Source of the DNA: Desarmillaria ectypa
Lineage: Eukaryota > Basidiomycota > Agaricomycetes > Agaricales > Physalacriaceae
Reading direction: 5' to 3'
DNA: 64,000 nt
NCBI GenBank assembly: GCA_030407005.1
Contig: JAUDYN010000008.1
Span: 1,860,001 to 1,924,000 of the forward strand
Part shown: positions 1 to 8,900 of the stretch, in pieces
Position numbering within the stretch: position 1 is the first letter of the stretch
How the letters are laid out: the number at the start of each line of letters is the position of its first letter
The notes under the pieces: model-generated
What the model saw: only the letters and a program-made list of their open reading frames with translations
Databases searched by the model: none
What the model was told of the DNA's origin: nothing
Position numbers and translations under genes: made by a program

Positions 1-36
1 TCCAGCACCTATAACAAGACAACCTACAGGTGCCAT
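1..36 (-). CDS. N-terminus of a probable FAD/NAD-dependent oxidoreductase (partial, runs off the left edge)
   Basis: On the minus strand an ATG at 36 opens a frame reading MAPVGCLVIGAG up to the first base of the window. A short hydrophobic beta strand followed by V-I-G-A-G directly after the start Met is the usual beginning of a Rossmann dinucleotide-binding fold (GxGxxG), as in FAD-dependent monooxygenases and GMC or amine oxidases. Only 12 codons are visible, so the second half of the glycine motif and the enzyme class cannot be seen. The call is an inference from a very short piece. A chance open frame is possible. Confidence 0.45.
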   Translation of the reverse strand, partial: MAPVGCLVIGAG

Positions 37-607
37 AGCAATCGTCAGGATGAGGTCCAGGTAAGAGCTGAGCGTGCCATGGGATCATCTTTAAGGGTTG
101 CAGACAGGAGCGGATTGCGGCCCGCTCTTTCCGCGCCCATCCGAGGCGGGACTTGACCAAGTTGTTCCTTCATCTAGTATCTACCATACTTGTAGTCCTT
201 GAACCTTCAAACTGTTCACAGGAGAAAGAAGCTCAGGCGGTTTTGTCACTGGAAATGTAGAATAATTTGGTGGTTTCTGACTCCATTTTTAGTTAGCTCG
301 CCTATAGTCAAACGATTCGTGAACGACTGAAGCCAAATTTCCGTTGAACTTGCTGGACTCGAAGGATTGCATCGTATACACACTCACTTTCAAACCAATG
401 TAGCACAAGTAACGGGCCTCTCCGTTATACTTTCACCCCAAGATACATCGAGGAATGCCTTTGCGTTCGATTAAAGTTTGATCGATATCCTGATCGGACT
501 GCAGATCTTTCAAAAATATACCTTGTTCACCGTTTTTTCAGCTTCGAGTGTCGTCTCGTTTCTTTCACAATGAAAGATGGTAAAAAGAATCAGTTCAAAA
601 GAAACTA
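37..607. other. Intergenic stretch, presumed promoter of the left-edge gene
   Basis: No convincing coding frame is seen on either strand between the left-edge start codon and the tRNA gene. The stretch should hold the minus-strand promoter of the partial gene. No recognisable repeat or RNA is visible. Confidence 0.4.
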
Positions 608-713
608 GCCCACCGCGAGGGTCGAACTCGCAGCCTTCAGATTGGTCAAGTAGGCACCGGATTGTGCGCTCGCCTTAAAAGTCTGACGCTCTATCCGATT
701 GAGCTAGGCGGGC
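608..713 (-). tRNA. tRNA-Lys (anticodon UUU) with an intron
   Basis: Read on the minus strand, the acceptor arms GCCCGCC and GGTGGGC pair (one G-U). The D arm reads TAGCTCAATCGGATAGAGC and the T arm carries the GTTCGACCC box. The anticodon stem TCAGA/TCTGA encloses the loop CTTTTAA, which puts UUU at positions 34-36, so the tRNA accepts lysine. About 32 nt are inserted one base after the anticodon (between 37 and 38), the standard place for a nuclear tRNA intron removed by the tRNA splicing endonuclease. The terminal CCA is not encoded, as expected. The gene lies alone between two intergenic stretches. Confidence 0.93.
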
Positions 714-1271
714 TTAAAAAGAACTAGAATAAATATTTATATCAGATGTCTTCCATTGAGCTAAGCAGCTCCTAAGGCTTTACCGAACTTCGAATTCTTT
801 GATGACTTAGACCCGCAGTGCAAGTCTAACCGGTCTGCCCATATTTGCAATCCCTAGGTAGTTGGCTGATGCAATTAATAATACACCACTGGCCTCGATT
901 TGAAAACCTTTGGTAAAAATTACAGTGCGGGAGCGTTAATGATGTGTTGTTTGACATGGCGACGGTGTTCTTTCATGCGTTATAGATTACCTGTCGAGGG
1001 CTTCTGGACCAAAGGTTACGTCGCACGGGCGCCAACACAGTACGTACGACGATCTCTATCGGTGACCTGTGACCGCACTGCTCTTCCATCTCATTGGCTT
1101 CGCGATGACCCGAGCAAATTGATTACTCCGGGAGATTCGATTCCAGTGTGTCACCTCGGTGTTATTCGCTGTCGACGCGGGCCACCTGCGAGCTATAAAA
1201 TCTAGCAAATTCAGCCGTTCATCTCCAGTACAAACCTGTCCCACCGAAGTAACTACCCAACCGCACCCAGA
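714..1271. promoter_or_regulatory. Promoter region of the cerato-platanin gene
   Basis: A TATA-like element, GCTATAAAA, lies at about 1191-1199, roughly 75 bp before the start codon at 1272, and the leader after it is rich in C and A. A strong TATA box fits a highly inducible secreted protein. A 101-codon open frame at 900-1205 crosses this region but has no protein-like character. Confidence 0.5.
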
Positions 1272-1682
1272 ATGAAGCTTTTCTCTACCATCGCTCTCGC
1301 CCTCATCCCCTCTTATACGCTTGCTGTCTCCGTAGGTTGGGATTCCGGCTACGGCGCCGGCGACAACTCACTAAATAACGTCGCTTGCTCTAACGGCAAA
1401 AATGGTCTTGAGAGCAAAGGCTACACCACATACAGTTCCCTTCCCAACTTCCCCTACATCGCATCGTCCGATGTGGTCGACGGATGGAACAGCACAAACT
1501 GCGGGACATGCTGGCTGTTGACATACAACGATAGGAATATCACCGTGTTGACAATTGATCGCACTGTTTCCGGAATTTTCACGTCAGAGGCAGCATTGAA
1601 TGATTTGACCAACGGTCAGGCGGCAGTCGGAAGCGTGGAGGCTAACGCGACCCAGGTTGACGCGTCCGCTTGTGGTCTGTAA
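1272..1682 (+). CDS. Cerato-platanin family secreted protein
   Basis: A single exon encodes 136 aa. Residues 1-18 form a cleavable signal peptide (MKLFSTIALALIPSYTLA). The mature protein matches the small cysteine-rich cerato-platanin family of filamentous fungi: VACSNGKNGL, KGYTTYSSLPNFPYI, GWNSTNCGTCWLLTY, and the terminal QVDASACGL. Four cysteines (two in the NCGTC motif, one in VACS, one in SACG) give the two family disulfides. The length is normal for the family. These proteins fold as expansin-like double-psi barrels, sit in the cell wall or are secreted, bind chitin oligomers and can trigger plant defence. The two N-(S/T) sequons (NST, NIT) suggest glycosylation. A TATA element stands upstream. 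Confidence 0.95.
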   Translation: MKLFSTIALALIPSYTLAVSVGWDSGYGAGDNSLNNVACSNGKNGLESKGYTTYSSLPNFPYIASSDVVDGWNSTNCGTCWLLTYNDRNITVLTIDRTVSGIFTSEAALNDLTNGQAAVGSVEANATQVDASACGL

Positions 1683-3645
1683 TAGTTGGGGGGAGCGTGC
1701 TGTACATAATTTTGTATCTGAATACGGTCAGACTGGTGCAACTCGAAGTTACGTGGTTTGAGGGACGGTCGTAGTGTCGTGTTTTTCTATTTGTTGTTAA
1801 GATCAGCACTACGTGAATCATTTGGAAATGTATCAAGTTGTTATGAAGATCATGTCAAGTCAGCGTAGTGTCTCTTGCTATGGCGACGCAGCCTGAATAG
1901 AAGCCAGGGATTTTCCTTGGAGCTTCACTTTGCCTGGCTCCGAAGTGCGGCGTAGTAAATTAAGAGGCCAGGTTTAGTAGATACACCGCGGTTGGTATAT
2001 CTGTCTTCATCCTCGGCTGAAAGAGGGAGAAACAGCACAGCATGGACTTTCGCCATGATAATTCATCTGCAGGATATTGTACGTACGTCTGGCTGCTAGC
2101 AACGAGAAAAGTTATTCACGAGTGGGGGAGCGTTCACTGGCTCGGCACCGGTTCTGAACCAGATAAAAACGATTCCGATGAAACACAGCGACATAGCTGA
2201 CTGGCAGTGATAGGTGCAGTAATGAGATCGACGCCTACCCTGACAGGTAAATTATCTCTCCTACTCCCAAAGTCACGCATCATCACCGCCACTGTATCTG
2301 CTACAATTTGGTCGATTTTTGATTCTGATATCACACAAACTTCATACTCACATGTAGCTTTAGGATAGCAGGCCTGCCGTGACGAATTAGGGAATGGTTC
2401 CTTTTGCTGCTAGGGCAACAGGGAAAAACATGTACCAGGAACCACGCCAGTTGCACAGTGAGCAAAAGCCGAGTCAATGAGTAGGCTCCAAATGTTGCAA
2501 AGGTTATTTGCCAGAACAAAGTGCCCGACTTGCGTTAAGGCACCTTATTGGGGACACGATGATGATATACACATGTTCGCACAAGTCGACTTAACGACCG
2601 AAAATACAAGGACAGGATAGGTCCAAAGTTAAAACGGCTACGGAGGCTTGCAAAGCGCGTGGCTGCATTGGGATAGGATATAAAAATGCTTGAAGAAATC
2701 TCCTCGTGGCTTGAAGCTTGAGCTTGAACGTTTGAACCGCAAAGAACAGGAGTTAGTGGTATACTTTCGCTATGGTCTAGCAAATGGAGGTTCTTCAAGG
2801 TGGAACAGAGCGGCCTTACGTAGACGAGGTCTACGCGAGCTGTCAGGAAATATGCGCGTCACTTTACTTGTAGCTAACGCGTACGGAAGGCAATGAGGGT
2901 GTTTTCGACGGTGACAAGCGCGTTTATGCGAGTTGTGACCGAAGGTTTCCGCACGCTGCCGCAGTTCCCAGCCTGATACATCACGATTGAGAGCCCTCCT
3001 GGTTATGATGAGGCTGTGGAAGTTGTTGAACGTGTCAATAACGAAAACCAGGACCCTGTAAGTCTGTGAAAAACTGAGAAACTGTAGTTGGATTAATTGA
3101 TAAGAATGAAAGAGTTCGACCTGCAAGGATATCGGCAGCGAACTCTGTCGAACTGCGAGTCTTATCTCTCCACTTTGAACATACACCTGAGGAGGGTTGA
3201 ATGAATGAGCCGGACCAGAAAAAACGTATGTACCGGTATGCATGCCTCAGTGCTGTATATTAGTCGTCTTGAGAACTAAAAGAACCATCTGATCCCAATC
3301 GCATCAACGGAAGACCGCAATTCAAAAAGAAGGACTTACAACAACTACTTATACATATTCATCCACCGTCCTACCCTTCCTTATGCCCCAACAAAGTCAC
3401 AGAATGGGTATTCACCATCATTTAAATGATTTTCAGTAAATTTGATCAGCAAAGGAAAGATGAAATGTTGATGAGACAACATTACAGGCATATCGTCATC
3501 TTCATCCTTTCCCGTAGCAAGACGTGACTTTTATGCTAAGTAGACCATGGCGAGTTCGACACAGTGGCAGCAGCCCAGCAGGTGATGATGAGAGTCCAAG
3601 AAAGAGTCGCGAATGTTAGACCCGATCACGTTCCTTCCTTTTCCA
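1683..3645. other. Long intergenic stretch without a supported gene
   Basis: Several 60-160 codon open frames occur (for example minus 2134-2334 and minus 2770-3243), but none shows a recognisable motif, a consistent intron pattern or typical codon use. The minus frame 2134-2334 has the most protein-like composition and could be one exon of an unrecognised gene. The right end should contain the COX20 promoter. Confidence 0.4.
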
Positions 3646-4164
3646 ATGTCCGATGTGAGCAAACCTCCTTCGTCCGACCCTCAAGCGATACCACCTCCCC
3701 CAGGTGTACACCAGCCGACAGGGAACTTGCGTACTGATGTGTATAATGTACGCTTTCTCTTTTCTTCTGTCCACAGACGTTAACCATTAGCAGTCCATGA
3801 CCAATATACTTCAAATCCCATGCGCCAAGAACGCATTCATGCAAGGACTGGTCAGCGGCGTCGGTGTAGGCTTCATTCGTGGGACGACTGCTGGTGCGTA
3901 GTTTCTAATATCTTGTGTTTTCTCCCGCCAACGCTTTGACAGCTCCAATTGTCGCTGGGCATTGGGCAATAACGACGTTTGTTGGAATTTCTGGCGTGTC
4001 TTGGTGGGCAAAATTCGCCCGATTTACTTTGCTCGCGACTTATCTCCATCTCATACAGGTATATTTGCCACCGCCGCTTAGCAAAAGAGCGCGAAAAGGT
4101 CATTCAAATGATCGAGAGCACCCCCAAACGCACTGTGAAGCACGAAGAATCTACATCTACATAA
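3646..4164 (+). CDS. COX20: Cytochrome c oxidase assembly protein COX20
   Basis: Four exons (3646-3747, 3794-3893, 3943-4003, 4059-4164) join in frame to 122 aa. Introns are 46, 49 and 55 bp with GT-AG ends. The protein has a Pro-rich N-terminus, then IPCAKNAFMQGLVSGVGVGF and a Gly-rich first membrane helix, IRGTTAAPIVAGHWAITTFV as the second, and a basic C-terminal tail RRLAKEREKVIQMIE. This is the layout of fungal COX20, a two-helix inner-membrane chaperone that holds newly made Cox2 for maturation and copper insertion. The start is the first Met in frame and keeps 34 codons before the first intron. The stop lies 20 bp from the stop of the convergent rhodanese gene. Confidence 0.85.
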
Positions 4165-4184
4165 TAAATAATGTAAAAGCATCT

Positions 4185-4753
4185 TCAGCTCCACTCAGAC
4201 GCCCAAACGTCCTTGTCCCACTTTTCTACGAGTTCGGCGTCATCCTGATACTATGATGAGCTTCATGATACAGCCTTCTACAGCCAACGTACCTTGAACT
4301 TGACCTGGAATTGTGTGAACCCATCCTTCAAAATTGCAACGTCGGCTTTCAATGGACTTTCTTCAAGGACGTTCTGCCGCGTCTCAGCATATATCCGAGC
4401 AGCCTTAGGCCCTCTAATCCACCGCCAACATCAGCCACAACTTCACTTGCAAAGATCAGCCGACTCACCGAACCTGCGATAACGCACAATGGAACACTAC
4501 CAACTGTACCTCCTTTGTCTTTTTCACGAGCTCATCGACATCATTCCAGAAATTGCTTGAGGGATAATTGATTGCATTCTTGATGTTCCCGCCTTCAAAG
4601 TCATCATCGCGGACGTCGACGATGAGGTAGTCTTTGTGAGGCACCTTGTCGCTCTTGATCACTGCTGCGAGTTCCTGTCCAGGTTTAGCGCGTGCACTAA
4701 TGGAGAGTCGAGCAAGTACGTACGTCGTTGGTAATATATCTAATGATGGGCAT
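4185..4753 (-). CDS. CDC25-like rhodanese-domain phosphatase (Ych1/Arr2-type)
   Basis: Four exons on the minus strand (4753-4724, 4674-4469, 4413-4293, 4244-4185) give 138 aa, the usual size of a stand-alone rhodanese domain. The start reads MPIIRYIT, followed by DYLIVDVRDDDFEGGNI, the rhodanese substrate-side motif. The active-site loop is HCALSQVRGP, a C-x5-R loop as in CDC25 and arsenate reductases rather than the C-x4-R loop of thiosulfate sulfurtransferases. The codon for the catalytic Arg is split by an intron with a perfect GTGAGT donor. The C-terminus ends DVWASEWS. Likely role: small dual-specificity phosphatase or arsenate reductase in the cytosol. Which activity applies cannot be decided from sequence. 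Confidence 0.85.
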
Positions 4754-5020
4754 CTTGGAAATGCTGCGAAGCCCGCGAGTGAAAACAGCTAGTAGTGATG
4801 GACGAAAACAGTGGGGGAGCATTCCGTTTGATTACGTCATCATAATGACTACGAGCAGGGCTGGAGTAAGTACTGAGGCTTCAATGCTTCAGCTTCAGTC
4901 TAGGCGTACTAAATATCAACTGAACATACACTGAATATCGCTAGATAGGAGATGCAAATCAGACTGCCTCTATCATACCGTACTAGTATGCTTTACAAAC
5001 TTGACAAAAATTCTACACCG

Positions 5021-6542
5021 CTACATTGGTCGCTCATAATTCAATCTCTCCGTCCGTTTCCACACCTCACGCACCAGTGCCTCCTGCTGTGTCCTCGGAG
5101 AACGTCCTTGGGAATCCTCAGAACACGCACGTATAGCAAGGTATCTGCAACTACGGGTCAGCTATGTGAATAGTAACTAAGATCACAACTCACCGCCGCC
5201 CTCCCAAGTTAGCCATCGGGATAGGACTCGTGTCTGAAAGACCGTCCGGCGGATTCGAATCTACGACAATGCCGCCAGTCTGTAAAAGGATGGCTATGCC
5301 CGCACAGACGTCCCACTCCCAGCATCCCGCTGGAGGTAATTATCACACACGACTCGGTCAAAATGGAATAGTAGACTAACCTTCAAACATGATATCGCCT
5401 TGACCAGAAGCGACATACACCATATCGAGGGTTGAACTATAACGGGACAGCTTTAATTTCGTATACTCAGTAGACCGGTGAAAGAGCTGACCTTCCAAGA
5501 CTCCTTAAGCCGTGAACCATACCGCCCTTACCCCCTCTGCCGCCTATCTCTGTAGCCATGTTGACAAAATTGGTGGACTTCTTTGTGAGGTTTGACTGAG
5601 GGCTATCTCTGCGGTCCTTGCCCCATTCACCAAAGAACAAGCACCTGAGGAGTCATCGATCATCAGAGATGAAGGAGTACTATCGTTGTTAATAACATAC
5701 CCCTTTGGTGCATTCTCTGGAAGTGGAGGTGGAGGCTTTATAATGGGCAGAGGCGTTAGTGGACCGCTAGGTCCAAACTCTGAGATCCAGGCACCACCTT
5801 TGGGGTGGTGGACCGCAGAATAGAGGGTTCCTATGTATTCTATTAGTGAAAATGTTATGACTGATCACGGCAGTCGAACCGACCTTCTCCCCCTAGGAAC
5901 GGTGCGAATACAACGCCAACGGTTGGTACGGAATTGAGACAAAAACCGATGGATATAGCTGTCATCGGGACTGTTGGATCAAAATACATCTTAGTCCGTG
6001 ATCGATTGATCTTGTCATAGCGGAATATTCCTACACATATGAACCATGTTAACAGTCCCATCTATAGGGTCGACAATCCTTAGGCGCGAGTCATGAGATT
6101 ACGGGTTGGGAAATGAATCACGGGAAGGACTTACCATGTCGGACCATCCTTCAGAAGAAATCTTTTTTCCTCTCCAGCAGAATAGGATTCTTCCCCAATA
6201 AACTATCGTAATCTCCGATGAGCAGACGAAGAGCAAAAGGCTTGTCTGCCTACAGCATGGTCCGGATATTCAGCTAGGACCGAATCACTGAACATCGATA
6301 TCTCAGCATCCTCTTAACAACCTCATTATTATTTTCACTCACTGTATAAGTTTCTCTACGCCTTCGTCCGCGACCGTCACCAGATCCACAGAGTTCAACT
6401 TCTCCCGCGTCGCCAGGACGTATTTCTGCCGACGAATCTGGTCTTCACGGAGGTACCGCCCAGCGCGTCGGGCGAGGTCGCAGGCAAAGTCGTGCAGTTT
6501 CTGGAGGTCCTGGATGGTGAACGTCGTGGTGGTCATAATCAC
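5021..6542 (-). CDS. Inositol monophosphatase family protein
   Basis: A multi-exon minus-strand gene starts with MIMTTTTFTIQDLQKLH (a second Met two codons later is an alternative). All metal-binding signatures of the IMPase fold are present: VDLVTVADEGVEKLI in exon 1, FIGEESYSAGEE near 6150-6200, IVDPIDGTVNMVH near 6040-6077, followed after an intron by FPMTAISIGF, and WEWDVCAGIAILLQTGG near 5280-5325. These provide the acidic residues that hold two or three Mg2+ ions. Such enzymes hydrolyse myo-inositol-1-phosphate, and quinate-pathway QutG proteins belong to the same group. The C-terminal exon ends YERPM. Introns are about 50 bp. It is divergent from the homeodomain gene with 146 bp between start codons. 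Confidence 0.88.
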
Positions 6543-6688
6543 GATCGTGGTTCCCGGTCCGCCATTTGTAATTCGGACGTGGGGTTCCTTACGTGTGCCC
6601 TTTCTTGATTACCACCATCACGCATCCAGGTATTTTACTCCTTCAGGCTGTCACACTCGCTCATCACAATTGCTATTCCCAAGCCATT
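6543..6688. promoter_or_regulatory. Divergent promoter between the IMPase and homeodomain genes
   Basis: Only 146 bp separate the two start codons, so both core promoters must fit here. No clear TATA box is seen; CA- and TC-rich pieces are present. Confidence 0.5.
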
Positions 6689-7756
6689 ATGAGCGATGAC
6701 AAGCCCTCGAAGAGGGTCGTTATCCGTGCCAACAGGGTCCAGACAGAGATATTGAAGGAGGCTTATACTCAGTCTCAAACCGCAAACGCAAAGCAGCTAG
6801 ATATTTTATTTGACCGGACTGGCTTGCATGTTCTTCTCGACTGTTCATTGCTGTTGCTCATATATCGTTGTTAACTTTAGGCCAAAGAAATGGATCACCA
6901 ACTGGTTTGCACGCCAGAGGAAGAAGAATCGCGTCAAGCAGGAAGACGTTTCCTCGTTCAAGGCTGAATATCAAGAACTTGTCCTTGATACCGTTACACT
7001 ACCCAAGAAACCTGAAGCCAAGAAAGCTACGCCAGCGAAACAGCCCGTCATTCCCAAGTTAGAGTATCCGGACGAAAACGAGATTCAACTGCTCAGTTCA
7101 CCGCTATTCGTAACGAAGGCTTCTCACGCATATAATGAACCGCCCGGCTCTTCGCCATCTACAGCTGTATCCACCAGCCATTCTTCTATCTCTGTTCTTA
7201 CGCCAGTTTCAACAGATCCTCTGAACGCCAGTGCCGATTTCAATCAGCCGTCTTGTTTTGCTCATTCCACAGAACATTCATATAAACCATATCAGCCTCA
7301 GACCCTGTCTTTCCCTCTGTTTTTCGACGCCAAAGAGAACTTGCTGCCCGACTATATGCGTGCCCAACCTGCTGACTACACTTTCAATGCCAATATACCT
7401 TCTGCAGTTTTGCGCGCTATGCCTTATGCTCAGGCTTATTCTATGCAAATGCAAGAGCCATCTTTCATGACTCAACTTCCGTTTCCTCTTCATGTGCGTT
7501 CCTAAATCTACGCCAGATTGTGTGCTAATCGTTTGTAATGCAGTACTCTTGCCCACCAGCCTCGTCATCTTTGGCAGACACCTTGAACCCTCAGCTCGCG
7601 CCCTTGAAGCATCTCAGCATCCTTGCGAACCAGAACTACCCTAACGACACCAATGTCCTGTCGGCTTGTTTGTTGGACGAACAACTCGGTCAGAATGACC
7701 CATTCCAAGCAGCGATGGGATTGGTGTACATGTCTCGGCTCGGACTAAACTGGTAG
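6689..7756 (+). CDS. Homeodomain transcription factor with an atypical recognition helix
   Basis: Three exons (6689-6825, 6881-7493, 7544-7756) encode 320 aa. The homeodomain spans about residues 9-66: KRVVIRANRVQTEILKEAY forms helix 1, and helix 3 reads LPKKWITNWFARQRKKN. Intron 1 must use a GC donor (GCATGT at 6826) to join TGL to PKKW. Aligning W48-F49, position 51, almost always Asn, is Arg here. The remainder is Ser/Pro/Thr-rich, low in complexity and probably an activation region. No second homeodomain gene or mitochondrial intermediate peptidase gene lies nearby, so it is not in a classic HD mating-type locus. Function: probable nuclear regulator with unknown targets. Confidence 0.8.
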
Positions 7757-7940
7757 AACTTGCTTTCTGTAGAAAATATTGCTTGATATGATACCTTACT
7801 GTCGTGAATAAATGATGTTACTCGTCACCGATGACGGAACCCTGAGCCGTTGACGGGATTGAGCCGGTCCTTTCCGTAAGTTGCGACTTGTCCTTGACTC
7901 GTACATAGACTAGACCAGACTCGTTGCGGTCCCTTCAAAA

Positions 7941-8681
7941 ATGGCCTCTCGCGCGTTCACTTCGTCGTTACGCGCCACGCTGAGGCGCACTGCCCTCAAC
8001 CGCGTCGCTATCCCCTGCAAGCGATTCAATTCGACTCATGCTCCGTCAGCCCGGTCCAGCGATAACCCTTGGATTGTGCGTCATTTTTGCCTTCTTTTCT
8101 ATGCATACAAGAGAGATCATTTTGTCTTCTACAGATTGGTTCTGCTGTCATCTTTGGTCCCTTGGTGAGCAGCAGCGTAGGCGGAAGTTGACGTGTCACT
8201 GACGAAAACCTAGTTCTTATATCTCCTCGCGCCCGACGGCAAAAAGGAGGACCACCACCATGCCAAGTCTGAACATAAGCCGGAACCCGTTGTTGAGGAG
8301 AAGGAGGCTGAAGTGCGTTGGTTTTTTGACTGTCTGACTGATATGAGCTGAATGGATGGTTGCTGGTAGACCCAACCCGAACCCGAACCAGAGGCGCGTC
8401 TTCCTTCATAGCTCTTTGTCGCTGGAGACTTACCGTACAACATAGACACCTGCAGCTGCAGCTGAAGAATCCACTCCGGAACCCCCTGCTGAGGCTGAAC
8501 CTGCAACCGTAACAGACGATGAAGGAACTTCCGTATCTGCCGAGGAAGTGAAAAAGTCTATTGAGCAGGCCGAGGTGAGGACAATCATGCCGTCGTTGTT
8601 CATCTACTGATTTTTCACTAATAGGCCTCCGATGCTCCCAAGGAGGCTGCAGCTGAGGAGAAAAAGGAGGCATCTTCTTAA
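7941..8681 (+). CDS. Small mitochondrial single-span protein with an acidic tail (uncharacterised)
   Basis: Six short exons read MASRAFTSSLRATLRRTALN (a basic, amphipathic mitochondrial presequence), then RFNSTHAPSAR near the likely cleavage site. Next comes one hydrophobic span, IGSAVIFGPLFLYLLAP, and a long hydrophilic tail rich in E, P, A and K (HHHAKSEHKPEPVVEEKEAE, later EEVKKSIEQAEASDAP), ending EKKEASS. Exon 4 is tiny (ACC...GAG, about 24 nt) and its downstream intron 8394-8445 appears to use a GC donor. The design suggests an inner-membrane protein exposing an acidic tail. I do not recognise the family. The last exon stops at 8681. Confidence 0.7.
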
Positions 8682-8900
8682 TATCGTAGCCATTTACCTT
8701 TACTCCGTCAATACAAAATGCTTTTTGAATGCTTGGCCAGAGAAAATATGGTACTGTATTTGGTTACGGGGAAAGGTATAGTGTAAGTAGTATGTACGTG
8801 GGGTAAAGAAAACATGCGGAAGGCATGGTATATATGAGTGTAAAATCTGAGTAAAGATGAAAAATGGGAATATGAAAGTGGATTATGCCACCAGCTTTCC
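8682..8900. other. Shared 3' region of two convergent genes
   Basis: This 219 bp gap lies between the stops of the mitochondrial protein gene (+) and the bestrophin gene (-). It is A/T-rich and no coding frame is seen. Confidence 0.5.

Noticed and set aside
900..1205. Plus-strand open frame of 101 codons before the cerato-platanin gene
   Set aside because: No motif, low-complexity translation, overlaps the TATA box of the real gene.
2770..3243. Minus-strand open frame of 157 codons
   Set aside because: Rich in His/Arg/Ser without domains or plausible splice pattern; overlaps a second unrelated frame.
6689..7756. A mating-type HD locus
   Set aside because: Only one homeodomain gene, no divergent HD2 partner and no mitochondrial intermediate peptidase or beta-flanking gene nearby.
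8026..8673. Minus-strand 215-codon frame over the mitochondrial protein
   Set aside because: Antisense shadow of the plus-strand gene, whose exons and introns read cleanly.
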